This document shows, in pieces, positions 54,640 through 63,351 of a stretch of DNA of 64,000 nt. A program made the position numbers and the translations under genes. Position 1 is the stretch's first letter; every line of letters begins with the position of its first letter. The notes under the pieces are model-generated. The model saw only the letters and a list, made by a program, of their open reading frames with translations. It was not told the origin of the DNA and did no database searches. The stretch is from the NCBI RefSeq assembly GCF_014237835.1, contig NZ_JACJVI010000022.1, forward strand, positions 1 through 64,000. The letters run 5' to 3'. Source of the stretch: Rhizobium sp. AQ_MP (GTDB lineage: Bacteria; Pseudomonadota; Alphaproteobacteria; Rhizobiales; Rhizobiaceae).

Positions 54640-54774
54640 CGACACAGAGGACAAAAAACAGAAACTCCTCGCCGGTTACGCAGAGGAGCTTTAAAGGAAA
54701 CGACTTGAGTGGCAGCAGATTCAAGTCTCGTTGGTTGCGGGGGCCTGATCGCACGGAGACTTGCATAAAAGCTA
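54640..54774. repeat. Structured dispersed element, copy B
   Basis: The hairpin at 54665-54688 (CTCCTC, inner GC, loop CGGTTAC, GC, A, GAGGAG) keeps the loop core CGGTTAYGC of copy A while its stem differs at both sides in a pairing-preserving manner. A second hairpin follows, GACTTGA and TCAAGTC around a 12-nt loop. The conserved block at 54732-54769 is nearly identical to copy A at 35328-35364. An A-rich leader precedes the first hairpin in both copies. Confidence 0.65.
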
Positions 54775-55331
54775 TGGGCGACGAATCAAATTAGGGCTTA
54801 GTGGGTAAGTCTAAGCACGGGCCTACTGCCCGCGGAATCTACGTCTGGCTAACGGTCCACATAAAGACGCGATAGCCGCCTTCAAGGCCATACGCTCACA
54901 AATCGGCTTAGCACGACAAGATTCCCAATGTACACTCAAGACAGGTGCCGCGCGGTGTATCCGGCACCTGTCGACCTGAAGAATTGCGGCGCGGTTACTG
55001 CGCGGTGATCTCACCGACAATCTGCTCGGGCGTAAGTGACAACTGTAACAAGTCCGCTAACTGGTCACTTCATCTAGAAGATGGGCGCGAGCATAGTTGA
55101 GGTGGTAGTGATCAGCATCCTCAGGAGCTAACTCAAAATTTGATAAAGCTTGAGGGGCAGGTCACTTTTACAGCCAGAGTCCATTAAAGGACCTTACTAA
55201 TAGCGTCACATGTCTGCCGGGGAGCACCAGAGATAAACCCCACAACTGCAGAGCACCCACCACGGAAGTCAGTTTCACTAACCGGCTTATCACCCATTGA
55301 ATTGGATCTATTTTGGTTCTATTTATCTTGC
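54775..55331. other. 560-bp spacer with a possible gene-end remnant
   Basis: No intact gene is seen. A minus-strand frame at 54995-55069 ends in the plausible C-terminus SLTPEQIVGEITAQ, but a stop lies only 24 codons ahead of that end, so it may be a fragment of a lost gene. A 65-codon minus frame at 54823-55020 has no family match. The last 100 bp probably hold the GntR promoter. Confidence 0.35.
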
Positions 55332-56105
55332 ATGACGGATTCGAACTCTCTTTCCATCTCCATTCGCGCGGCAGTGACCAGTCCAGAGCAGACTGGCCCG
55401 ATCTACCGCAGGATTGCCCAATCTATAGCAAAAATGATTACGGCCAGCGAGCTCCCGGTCAACCAGGTGCTTCCGACCGAGCGCGATCTGGCCGAGGCCT
55501 TGAACGTTGGTCGGGTGACAGTACGAAATGCCTACAAAGAGTTGATTTCGAGCGGGTTTGTCGAACAACGGCAGGGAAGCGGCACCTTCGTTGCTGAGCG
55601 TCCAGGCCGGATCACGCAACCTTTGTGGCGGTTAAGTTCATTCTCCGAAGACATGCGGTCTCGCGGCAGAGTGCCCGGATCCAGAGTGCTTCAGAAAGTC
55701 ATGGCCTACCCATCTCCAGAGGAAGCCTTCGGTCTCGGCATTGGATTGGACACGCGAATACTTCGCCTTCACCGCCTTCGCTCCGCTGACGGCAAGCCCC
55801 TGGCAATAGAGCGCGCTGCAGTCCCTGCGACATACATTGACGAGTTCCAGCTCGTGGACGATTCCCTTTATCGCTCGCTTGAACTGCGCGGCTTTCGACC
55901 GGTTCATGCCCTTCAAAGATTGAGTTCCGTGCCTGCGGATGCTGCCAGCGCCGTCTGGCTTGAGATCGAAGCTGGCTCTCCCGCCTTGCAAATCATCAGA
56001 ACATCAAGGCTGGCCGACGGCAGAGCCGTTGAATACACCCATTCACTCTATCGAGGCGACGCCTACGACTTCGTGGCTGAACTCAAGAACGGGGCTCCAT
56101 TTTGA
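55332..56105 (+). CDS. GntR-family regulator, HutC/UTRA subfamily
   Basis: 257 residues from ATG 55332; a TTG 10 codons upstream is possible and neither has a good ribosome site. GntR winged helix VLPTERDLAEALNVGRVTVRNAYKELISSGF with wing QRQGSGTFVAERP, then a UTRA domain (RILRLHRLRSADGKPLAIERAAVPATYI). The HutC/UTRA group includes repressors of amino sugar uptake. It starts the operon with the FGGY kinase (4-bp overlap). A palindrome TGGTATAAACCA at 57750 after the kinase gene has the TGGT-n4-ACCA shape bound by UTRA regulators such as NagR and is its likely site. Confidence 0.87.
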   Translation: MTDSNSLSISIRAAVTSPEQTGPIYRRIAQSIAKMITASELPVNQVLPTERDLAEALNVGRVTVRNAYKELISSGFVEQRQGSGTFVAERPGRITQPLWRLSSFSEDMRSRGRVPGSRVLQKVMAYPSPEEAFGLGIGLDTRILRLHRLRSADGKPLAIERAAVPATYIDEFQLVDDSLYRSLELRGFRPVHALQRLSSVPADAASAVWLEIEAGSPALQIIRTSRLADGRAVEYTHSLYRGDAYDFVAELKNGAPF

Positions 56106-57721
56106 CTGTCACTCGAGGAGGCGCTGATTCCGATCCCCAAGCACCAGGATCCGGCACCGGCATGAGCCCGTCCTCGGCAACATCGATGGAACAGACTACC
56201 TCCCAGGGGCATTGTTCAACGACCGCCTACTTCATTGGCCTTGATGCCGGATCATCGGTTATAAAGGCGGCAGTTTTTGATCATAGTGGGCGGCAGCTTA
56301 GTGAGGCACAAAAGCGAACGCCGCTTTTGCGCCCCCACCCAGGCTGGAGTGAACTCGACCCCGATCACAGCTTGGATGCTGCAGTGGAGGTCATAAGCCA
56401 GGCCGTCACCGAAAGCGGGCTCAACCCAGAGCAATTTGGCGGGATTGGCCTGTCTGCGGCCATGGTTGGCGCCTGGATCGTCGACCGGGACGGACACGCA
56501 TTGCGGCCTGGCATCATTTGGGAGGACAGCCGTAGTCAATCGATCATCGAAGAGCTCGTTGAACGCGAACCGCAGGTTTTGTCTCGCATCTTCAAGTCTT
56601 CCGGCTCGGTCATGCAGCAGGGCTGCACGCTACCTCTGCTTGCCTGGCTTGTGCGTCACGAACCGCAGCTCATCACAACCGCTGCCCATGTCCTAAGCTA
56701 TAAGGATTATCTGCGCCTCAAGTTGACGGGACAAATCGCAACAGACAGAAGCGAGGCATCGGTCATACCAGGCGATGCACGCAGCCGCGATCGTTCCGAT
56801 GCAATGATTGCGCTTTTCGGCCTCGATGCGTACCGCCACCTCCTTCCAGAGGTTCGTGAATCGGAAGAATTCGTTGGCGGGCTAGAGACCAGCATCGCAA
56901 AACGTCTTGGTTTGCCGGCGGGCTTGCCAGTTGCTGTGGGAGCAGGTGATGTTGCAGCGACAGTCATTGGAGCCGGCGGCCTGAATGACGGCGCGGCGGT
57001 GGCTGTCCTCGGCACGACGGCGATGGTCGGCGTTTGCCATTCGGCACCGGTCTTTGATCCGCCCGATATCGGACTTCTGTTTTCATTGCCGTCGAACCTC
57101 TGGTATCGTGCGATGGTCAATGTCGCCGGGACACTGAACCTTGACTGGGCGATCAGCACGCTTGCGCCGGATTTGTCCGAGCATGAGGATCGTTACGATC
57201 TGGTGACGAGACTTGCCGCGTCAACATCGATTGGCGCGGGGGGACTTACCTATTTGCCATATCTCAGCGAAAGCGGGATTATTGCGCCTGTGGTCGCCCC
57301 CGATGCGCGAGCCCAGTTTTGCGGACTGACTTCGCGTCATGCTCGTGCGCATCTGTTTAGGGCGGTCTTCGAAGGCGTCGCCTTTGCTCTAAAAGATCTG
57401 ACCGATGCCCTTGATATACCGATGGGTCCACTTGTGCTTACCGGCGGAGGCGGACGCAGCAGCTTCTGGTCACAGATGATTTCAGACTGCTTGCAGCGGC
57501 CGATCCTCGTTCCGGACGGAACCCAGTTTGGAGCACGCGGGGCAGCCCTTCTCGCCGCAACGGCTGCGGGTCTTTATCCCGACGCAAGACAGGCGTCTGC
57601 CGCCGTCGGCAAAGATGGGACGATCTATCTGCCCCAGCCCGATCACGCCGCCGCCTATCAACTCGCGCATGCTGCGTATCGCCGCCATCGCGACCGCCTG
57701 CTGATGGCGATCGAGCGCTGA
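56102..57721 (+). CDS. FGGY-family carbohydrate kinase
   Basis: 539 residues from the TTG at 56102, which overlaps the regulator stop (TTGA) and has GGGG 7 nt ahead; ATGs at 56162 and 56186 are alternatives and would remove a poorly conserved leader. The kinase begins at YFIGLDAGSSVIKAAVFDHSG (phosphate 1), continues with GLSAAMVGAWIVDRDGHALRPGIIWED, phosphate 2 region VAVLGTTAMVGVC and the adenosine motif LVLTGGGGRSSFWSQMISD. It is xylulokinase-like; the substrate is unknown. Its neighbours are a SIS isomerase and a CUT1 importer, suggesting import, phosphorylation and isomerisation of one sugar. Confidence 0.88.
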   Translation: MTVTRGGADSDPQAPGSGTGMSPSSATSMEQTTSQGHCSTTAYFIGLDAGSSVIKAAVFDHSGRQLSEAQKRTPLLRPHPGWSELDPDHSLDAAVEVISQAVTESGLNPEQFGGIGLSAAMVGAWIVDRDGHALRPGIIWEDSRSQSIIEELVEREPQVLSRIFKSSGSVMQQGCTLPLLAWLVRHEPQLITTAAHVLSYKDYLRLKLTGQIATDRSEASVIPGDARSRDRSDAMIALFGLDAYRHLLPEVRESEEFVGGLETSIAKRLGLPAGLPVAVGAGDVAATVIGAGGLNDGAAVAVLGTTAMVGVCHSAPVFDPPDIGLLFSLPSNLWYRAMVNVAGTLNLDWAISTLAPDLSEHEDRYDLVTRLAASTSIGAGGLTYLPYLSESGIIAPVVAPDARAQFCGLTSRHARAHLFRAVFEGVAFALKDLTDALDIPMGPLVLTGGGGRSSFWSQMISDCLQRPILVPDGTQFGARGAALLAATAAGLYPDARQASAAVGKDGTIYLPQPDHAAAYQLAHAAYRRHRDRLLMAIER

Positions 57722-57749
57722 CGAACCAATATCGTCAAGTTTTCCGAAA

Positions 57750-57774
57750 TGGTATAAACCAATATTGACATTGG
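57750..57774. promoter_or_regulatory. Candidate GntR/UTRA operator TGGTATAAACCA
   Basis: TGGT-ATAA-ACCA (57750-57761) is a perfect inverted repeat of the form typical for UTRA-class GntR regulators. An overlapping second palindrome, CCAAT-n6-ATTGG, spans 57759-57774 around a TTGACA hexamer (57765-57770). It lies between the FGGY kinase and the SIS isomerase genes, so it can control the isomerase-importer operon. Confidence 0.6.
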
Positions 57775-57836
57775 AGCGCACCACCTGCAGCATGCTGGTC
57801 TGAGTGGAGCGAGATATCGGTTCACCCGCCGCCGCA

Positions 57837-57875
57837 GGGTACCAGCCCATTTAGCCCCTTGATGGGTTGGTACCC
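57837..57875. other. Strong 14-bp stem-loop ahead of the SIS gene
   Basis: GGGTACCAGCCCAT (57837-57850) and ATGGGTTGGTACCC (57862-57875) form a 14-bp stem with a single G-U wobble and an 11-nt loop. No T-run follows. It sits 65 bp upstream of the SIS isomerase start, in the mRNA leader if transcription begins near the operator at 57750. It could stabilise the downstream transcript or act as an additional operator. Confidence 0.6.
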
Positions 57876-57940
57876 GTAGTGACGTTGCCCCCCGGGCCAC
57901 CATTCATGAGATCTGCAAAAGGGGGCTTGGAAGACCTTAG

Positions 57941-58669
57941 ATGGGCAAGGCGAGTGATCGGTATCTGGACGAAGTGATTGAGCGCCTGCAAGCGATCAAA
58001 ACGGACCTGCGATTGCCAATTGAAAGCGCAGCCGCTCTGATTGTCGATGCAGCACGCCTGGACGGGCGACTGTTTGTGTTCGGTACTGGCCATTCCCACA
58101 TCTTGGCGGAAGAAGTCCATTACCGTGCTGGCGGTTTGGCCATGACTGTGCCGATCCTGTCATCACCGACCATGCTGCATGAAGGTGCCGTCGCAGGCAC
58201 TGTCTATGAGCGGCTTGAGGGCGTGGTTCACCCCATTCTTGATCGCTACACGATCGGACCAAACGACGTGCTTGTGGTCTCATCCAATTCTGGCGTCAAC
58301 GCGGCGCCCATAGAGGCTGCGCGGGTTGGGCGAGCGAAGGGCGCAAAGATCGTGGCCATCACATCGGTCGCCTATTCGACGGCAGCAGCTCAGGGCCGCG
58401 TGCGGCTCGCTGATCTTGCTGATGTTGTTCTCGACAACAACGCGCCGCCCGGAGACGCCGTGGTCGGTATCACCGGCAGCGACGTAAAAGTGGGCCCCGT
58501 GTCCACCGCGATTGGCGTGACAATCCTGAACGCGATCCTGGCGCAGGTCGCCGAGACCCTCGCGGCAAGTGGTCAAGCACCAATCTACCTGAGCGCAAAC
58601 ATGGAAGGGGCCGACGAGATCAACCGTCACCTCGTCGAGCGCTATCGGGCCCGCAATCCGCATTTGTGA
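57941..58669 (+). CDS. SIS-domain sugar isomerase, UPF0309-like
   Basis: 242 residues with GGAAG ahead of the start. One SIS domain with the phosphosugar-binding features FVFGTGHSHILAEEVHYRAGGL (near 45) and VLVVSSNSGVNAAPIEAARVGRAKGAKIVAIT (near 105). UPF0309 members are predicted to bind or isomerise phosphorylated (amino) sugars. Following the FGGY kinase, it could isomerise the phosphorylated sugar. It leads the importer part of the operon, 37 bp ahead of the binding protein gene. Confidence 0.87.
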   Translation: MGKASDRYLDEVIERLQAIKTDLRLPIESAAALIVDAARLDGRLFVFGTGHSHILAEEVHYRAGGLAMTVPILSSPTMLHEGAVAGTVYERLEGVVHPILDRYTIGPNDVLVVSSNSGVNAAPIEAARVGRAKGAKIVAITSVAYSTAAAQGRVRLADLADVVLDNNAPPGDAVVGITGSDVKVGPVSTAIGVTILNAILAQVAETLAASGQAPIYLSANMEGADEINRHLVERYRARNPHL

Positions 58670-58706
58670 ACGATACCAAAATCAACAACACAAGAAGGGA
58701 ACTGAA

Positions 58707-59987
58707 ATGATCAGAAGAACAACCGTAGTCTTTTCTCTCGCCGCCGCCCTCTTTTCGTCGACTGCCTATGCAGCGCCGATTGAGCTGACCTTGTGGCACA
58801 TGGAACAGCCACCCCATCGCGTGGCCCGCATCCAAGAGCTGATGGATGCATTCAATGCATCTCAAAGTGACATCGTCGTCAAGCAGGAGCCGCAAAACTG
58901 GGGGGAAATCTACGCCAAGGCGCCAGCTGCGATTTCAGCCGGATCAGGGCCGGACATGCTGTTTGCGATCCCGGATTTCGCACCGATCCTCAAAGACATT
59001 GGCGCACTGACCTCGGTTGCGGATTTCGTGACGACACTTGACGCAAAACACAAATTTGTCCCGAGCACGGTCGAGGCATATTCCTACGACGGAGGCGTCT
59101 GGGCGATCCCGCTTTACAACATGACCATGAACCTCTGGTATCACAAAAGCGAACTTGAGGCAGCCGGCATAAACGTGCCCCAGACCTGGTCGGAATGGGA
59201 AGCAGCAGCGACAGCCCTTGGCAAGGATGGAAAGTTCGGGATCGGCGTACCCGCCAATAAGCAACTTTACACAGATCAGACAATTTACAGCCTGATGGTC
59301 AATGGCGGAGCAAGTGAGCTTTATAACGAAGACGGCAGTCTGCGGTTCGACAATCCCAAAACCGTCGCCGCCTATGAATTCTATGGGAAGCTGAACAAGC
59401 TCTCGCCTCCCGACAGCACTTCGTGGACATGGGGCGAAGCAGAAGCGTGCTTCGTATCGAAAAGCTGCGGGATGATCATGCAGTTTTCGGTGATTTCCAC
59501 CTACGACACCCAAGGCGGTGGTGACCCGGCAGATCTCGGTATTGCGCCCATTCCCCATGCCGAAGGCGAAGAGGGCAACAACACGATCGCCTATGCCAAT
59601 GCCGTCATGCTTCTGTCCAAGGATGAGGCCAAGCGCAAGGCATCGGAAACCTTCATAGCCTGGCTGCTTGAACCCGAGCAGTATGGAAAGTTCCTCAATA
59701 TGGAGCCGGGTCTGTTCATGCCGGTCACGGAGGCCGGAGCAAAAGCAGAAAGCTTCTGGAGCGATCCAATGGTCGAGAAGTACAAGCCACAGATTGAGGC
59801 CGCAATTGCCAACGGCAAGAACGGCAAGCTTTTTGGCTTCACCAGCGGCCGAACCTTTCCGTCGATTGCTGCGATCTCGGCGCAGAACATCATCGCCGCA
59901 GCACTACAGGATATGGTGGTCAATGGCAAAGACGCGGCCACGGCGGTCAAGGACGGGCAAGCCGAGATGACTGCAGCTTCGAAGTGA
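58707..59987 (+). CDS. CUT1 periplasmic sugar-binding protein (family 1)
   Basis: 426 residues, AAGGGA 7 nt ahead of the start. Signal peptide with core VVFSLAAALFSS and cleavage after AYA. Mature MalE-like motifs: LTLWHMEQPPHRVARIQELMDAFN, AGSGPDMLFAIPDFAPILKDIGAL, and NMTMNLWYHKSELEAAGINVPQTWSEWEAAA. Unlike family members that start with a broad substrate loop, the mature start WHMEQPPHR is distinctive of a subgroup with unidentified ligands. It feeds the permease and ATPase genes directly downstream. Confidence 0.92.
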   Translation: MIRRTTVVFSLAAALFSSTAYAAPIELTLWHMEQPPHRVARIQELMDAFNASQSDIVVKQEPQNWGEIYAKAPAAISAGSGPDMLFAIPDFAPILKDIGALTSVADFVTTLDAKHKFVPSTVEAYSYDGGVWAIPLYNMTMNLWYHKSELEAAGINVPQTWSEWEAAATALGKDGKFGIGVPANKQLYTDQTIYSLMVNGGASELYNEDGSLRFDNPKTVAAYEFYGKLNKLSPPDSTSWTWGEAEACFVSKSCGMIMQFSVISTYDTQGGGDPADLGIAPIPHAEGEEGNNTIAYANAVMLLSKDEAKRKASETFIAWLLEPEQYGKFLNMEPGLFMPVTEAGAKAESFWSDPMVEKYKPQIEAAIANGKNGKLFGFTSGRTFPSIAAISAQNIIAAALQDMVVNGKDAATAVKDGQAEMTAASK

Positions 59988-60016
59988 TGAACATTTAACG
60001 GACCGGGATCGCTCAA

Positions 60017-60892
60017 ATGCCGACATCGCGCCTTTTGGCTTTCAGCTTCGTCGCGCCGGCCTTGCTCGTCCTGGTCCTCATCCTCGGCTGGCCCTTGGTT
60101 TCAGCAGTTGTTCTTAGTCTCCAAGATGTCAGATCGATCGGCACGCAGGGACAATGGGTTGGACTTTCCAACTACCAGGTTGTTATTGCAGATGACGGGA
60201 TGTGGCGTTCGATAGGACTAAGCCTGGCCTGGGTCGTTGCAAACGGCCTTTTGCAGACCGGGCTAGCGCTTGTGGCAGCTCTCGTCCTGAACGAACAGTT
60301 CCCAGGTGTCAGGATCGCCAGAAACTGGATAATTCTGACCTGGATCGTACCGACCGTTGTGGTCGTGATAATATGGCGCTGGCTGTTTTCGACCTCAGGC
60401 GGGATGATTAATCCGCTCCTAGTGAGCAGCGGCATTGTCGAGCGTCCGATCGGCTTCTTCAACACGCCGTGGACCGCTTTTGCGACACTCGTGTTCATCA
60501 ATTCATGGCGCTGGTTTCCTTTCATCACGCTTATGCTGCTTGCGGGAATGACGCGCATTCCTTCGGACCTTTACGAAGCAGCGAGAATAGACGGAGCAAA
60601 CGCCTGGAAGCGCTTTTCGCGCATCACCTGGCCCCTCCTGAAGCCGACACTCACCGTTCTGGCTGTTGTTGGCACGCTCTTGTCATTCAATGTCTTTGAC
60701 ATCATCTGGCTGCTGACCTCAGGTGGGCCCGCAGGCGGCACGCGCACATTGCCGATCCTAATCTACGAAACGGCATTCAAGGGATATCGGCTCAGCGAAG
60801 CTGCGACCCTTTCGGTGCTCGCAACGCTGCTCCTGGTTGGTTTTGCCTTGATGACTTCTCGTTCAATGACACGAGAGGAGAGCGACCGATGA
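60017..60892 (+). CDS. CUT1 sugar ABC importer permease, MalF-like
   Basis: 291 residues. First helix at about 7-32, then PLVSAVVLSLQDVRSIGTQGQWVGL, and the EAA loop SDLYEAARIDGANAWKRFSRITWPLLKP. About six helices. It pairs with the next permease, overlapping its start by 4 bp, and begins 29 bp after the binding protein gene. Confidence 0.92.
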   Translation: MPTSRLLAFSFVAPALLVLVLILGWPLVSAVVLSLQDVRSIGTQGQWVGLSNYQVVIADDGMWRSIGLSLAWVVANGLLQTGLALVAALVLNEQFPGVRIARNWIILTWIVPTVVVVIIWRWLFSTSGGMINPLLVSSGIVERPIGFFNTPWTAFATLVFINSWRWFPFITLMLLAGMTRIPSDLYEAARIDGANAWKRFSRITWPLLKPTLTVLAVVGTLLSFNVFDIIWLLTSGGPAGGTRTLPILIYETAFKGYRLSEAATLSVLATLLLVGFALMTSRSMTREESDR

Positions 60893-61716
60893 AACGCTCA
60901 AGGACTATAAACCTGTTTCTTTTCCTCGCTGCGACGTTGATCCTGGCTTTGGTTGCCCTCCCCTTCTGGTGGGTATTCAGCGGTTCGTTCAAAACCGCGC
61001 AGGAAATCATCTCGCGTGTCCCGACCTTGTTTCCGCAGTCCTTCACTCTCGATCATTACGTGCGGCTTGTATCTCGTTCGGCTTATTCAACCTATGTAAT
61101 CAACAGTCTCGTCGTGGCCACGGCTTCAACAGTCATTACCATTCTTCTCGCCGTGCCGGCGGCCTACGCATTTTTCAGGCTGGAGTTTCCCGGACGCGAG
61201 GCACTTTATCGGATTATCCTTCTTGCCTACGCATTTCCCAGCATCGTCATTCTCATCCCGCTTTTCGGGATGTTCGCCAAAATCGGAATGATCGATACTC
61301 TACTGGCGCTGGTCCTCGTCAATGTGACCTTTGCGCTTCCGTTTTCGATCTGGATGCTGCGGTCCTTCTTTGCCTCTGTGCCAAGAGAAATCGAGGAAGC
61401 AGCCGTCATGGATGGCGCAGGCCCCGTCACAATCTTGAAGCGGATCCTGATCCCCCTCATCGCACCTGGCATAGCTAGTGTTGCCATCTTCGCCTTCATT
61501 TCCTCATGGACCGAATATGTCTTCGCTTCCGTCCTGATCATCTCGGACGCAAAACGAACGGTGCCAGTGGGGTTTTCGGGCATTATCGGACAATATCAGA
61601 TCGACTGGGGGCTGCTGCTCGCTGGTGCCGGACTTGCGGTCCTACCTGTCATTATCCTCTTTGCCTTCATTGGCCGCTGGTTCGTTGGCGGGCTGACCGA
61701 AGGCGCAGTAAAGTAG
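60889..61716 (+). CDS. CUT1 sugar ABC importer permease, MalG-like
   Basis: 275 residues starting in an ATGA overlap with the MalF-like gene. The N-terminal helix leads to WWVFSGSFKTAQEIISR, and the EAA loop reads FASVPREIEEAAVMDGAGPVTILKRILIPLIAPG. C-terminal GLTEGAVK matches the MalG ending. It completes the channel; the ATPase gene starts 13 bp later. Confidence 0.92.
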   Translation: MKRSRTINLFLFLAATLILALVALPFWWVFSGSFKTAQEIISRVPTLFPQSFTLDHYVRLVSRSAYSTYVINSLVVATASTVITILLAVPAAYAFFRLEFPGREALYRIILLAYAFPSIVILIPLFGMFAKIGMIDTLLALVLVNVTFALPFSIWMLRSFFASVPREIEEAAVMDGAGPVTILKRILIPLIAPGIASVAIFAFISSWTEYVFASVLIISDAKRTVPVGFSGIIGQYQIDWGLLLAGAGLAVLPVIILFAFIGRWFVGGLTEGAVK

Positions 61717-61729
61717 ATTGAGCGCAATC

Positions 61730-62821
61730 ATGGCAGAACTAAAATTGAAGAACGTCCGCAAGTCGTTTGGCGCGACAGAGATCATAAAAGGCGTCGATCT
61801 CTCCATTGCCAGCGGCGAGTTCGTGGTTTTCGTCGGGCCTTCTGGCTGTGGTAAATCAACTTTGCTACGCATGATCGCAGGACTTGAAGCCGTAAACTCA
61901 GGCCAGATTGAGATCGATCACCTAAACGTCACCTCGACCGAACCATCCAAACGCGGCATCGCAATGGTGTTCCAGTCCTATGCTCTCTACCCGCATATGA
62001 CCGTGGAAGAGAATATGGGTTTTGGCCTGGAAATGGCGGGGATCGATAAGGCCGGACGCCGAAGCATGGTGCTGGAAGCTGCCCGAATCCTGAACTTGGA
62101 ACCCTATCTCGAGCGGAAGCCGAAAGCCTTGTCGGGCGGTCAACGACAGCGCGTAGCGATCGGCCGGGCAATTGTCCGCAAACCGAAGATTTTTCTCTTC
62201 GATGAGCCACTTTCAAATCTCGATGCGGAGCTGCGGGTGCGCATGCGGCTAGAGATTGCCAGTCTGCATAGACGACTTGGGGCAACGATGGTCTACGTCA
62301 CACATGATCAAATAGAGGCGATGACATTAGCCACCCGGATCGTCGCATTGCGCGCCGGTGTGGTCGAGCAAGTCGGGTCTCCGATGGAACTTTACAGAAA
62401 TCCGGACAACATGTTCGTTGCAGGCTTTATCGGCTCTCCCAGAATGAACTTCGTGCCGGCCAAAACTTTGGGAATGGATGGCCTGGGCAACTGCATACTG
62501 GAGGTGGCTGCGCTTGGCATCGAAACCATCCATGTGCCCTTAAGAAGGCCGCAAGCAACTTTTCCGGCAGATGTCACTCTCGGTATTCGTCCCGAACACC
62601 TTTCGGAGCAGCGATCGGAAGGCTCGACTAGGATCTCCTTGTCTTGCGATATCGTCGAGCAGTTGGGTAACGTCTCATACGTGCATGCGTGGACGAATTT
62701 GGACAACGATTTCATCGCCGAATGGCGCCGCGTTGAGAAACCGTCAACAGGTGACGAGTTGACGTTCTGGATTGCACCGGAAGACTGCTTGCTTTTTGGT
62801 CCTGATGGCCAACGTCTCTAA
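61730..62821 (+). CDS. CUT1 sugar ABC importer ATPase, MalK/UgpC-like
   Basis: 363 residues from ATG 61730; a TTG at 61718 is the alternative. Walker A GPSGCGKSTLL, signature LSGGQRQR, Walker B IFLFDEPLSNLD, His switch in YVTHDQIEAMT, followed by a full-length C-terminal TOBE/regulatory domain (VTLGIRPEHLSEQRSEG). Normal length for MalK proteins. It ends the GntR/FGGY/SIS/CUT1 cluster; only decayed DNA follows. Confidence 0.92.
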   Translation: MAELKLKNVRKSFGATEIIKGVDLSIASGEFVVFVGPSGCGKSTLLRMIAGLEAVNSGQIEIDHLNVTSTEPSKRGIAMVFQSYALYPHMTVEENMGFGLEMAGIDKAGRRSMVLEAARILNLEPYLERKPKALSGGQRQRVAIGRAIVRKPKIFLFDEPLSNLDAELRVRMRLEIASLHRRLGATMVYVTHDQIEAMTLATRIVALRAGVVEQVGSPMELYRNPDNMFVAGFIGSPRMNFVPAKTLGMDGLGNCILEVAALGIETIHVPLRRPQATFPADVTLGIRPEHLSEQRSEGSTRISLSCDIVEQLGNVSYVHAWTNLDNDFIAEWRRVEKPSTGDELTFWIAPEDCLLFGPDGQRL

Positions 62822-63025
62822 TCAAGGTATCAGAAACAACAATCAACGCACTGTAGATTCGAAATAACCTAACCCGAGTGCGAGAATTCGGACTCAACCT
62901 AAACGGCGTTGCCGGCGACCATTTGATTGAAGTTATGCGGCCATGGCGGGCCCTTCCAGGATGGCATCGTATCGGTCTTATGCCTCGGCTGACGGGATGT
63001 TGACGATGGGCTTCAGAAGGGCGCG

Positions 63026-63130
63026 GTTGTTGATGACCTGAGCTTCCCCGCTCCGATCTATGCGACGCTGACCGAGGTTGAGGGCGAGGAGGGCTACCAG
63101 CTGATCTGGTCCCGTCCCAGCCGAGATTGA
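63026..63130 (+). pseudogene. C-terminal remnant of a DUF736 protein
   Basis: 34 codons reading VVDDLSFPAPIYATL, then TEVEGEEGYQLIWSR, end in a stop at 63130. This matches the ending of DUF736 proteins, common on rhizobial plasmids and integrative elements. The N-terminal two thirds are missing and no start is present. It marks conjugative-element DNA at the right end of the window. Confidence 0.7.
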
Positions 63131-63138
63131 GTGACAGC

Positions 63139-63170
63139 AAGAGGCCCTGCCATTCGTGGGGCCTCGTACT
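63139..63170 (+). terminator. Terminator-like hairpin after the DUF736 remnant
   Basis: GAGGCCC (63141-63147) and GGGCCTC (63159-63165) form a 7-bp stem around an 11-nt loop, followed by GTACTTCTTG. It probably belonged to the original DUF736 gene. Confidence 0.55.
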
Positions 63171-63267
63171 TCTTGACCGTTCAAATGCAACAGAGTTGCT
63201 GCAGATATCGGATCTTGCGTCATTCTGCCGGTCCAAGGGTGACGCTTTAACCTAAAGGAGTTGAACG

Positions 63268-63351
63268 ATGACCAGCCCTCAGCATCCTGCTTCTTGGAAA
63301 CTGCAAGTGCCTGTTGATGGTTGCAGAGAAGGTGATCTTGCAGGGCGATGA
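63268..63351 (+). CDS. Short open frame with a strong ribosome site, probably truncated
   Basis: 27 codons (beginning MTSPQHPASWK) follow AAAGGAG 7 nt upstream of the ATG, the best Shine-Dalgarno in this part. No family is recognised. It may be the surviving start of a plasmid gene that followed DUF736, cut short by a frameshift or deletion. It could also be a genuine small peptide. Confidence 0.3.
   Translation: MTSPQHPASWKLQVPVDGCREGDLAGR

Noticed and set aside
54732..54769. Possible tRNA gene on the minus strand
   Set aside because: The sequence ends like a tRNA acceptor (CCCGCAACCA), but no T-arm, anticodon arm or D-arm can be folded, and the same block recurs at 35328.
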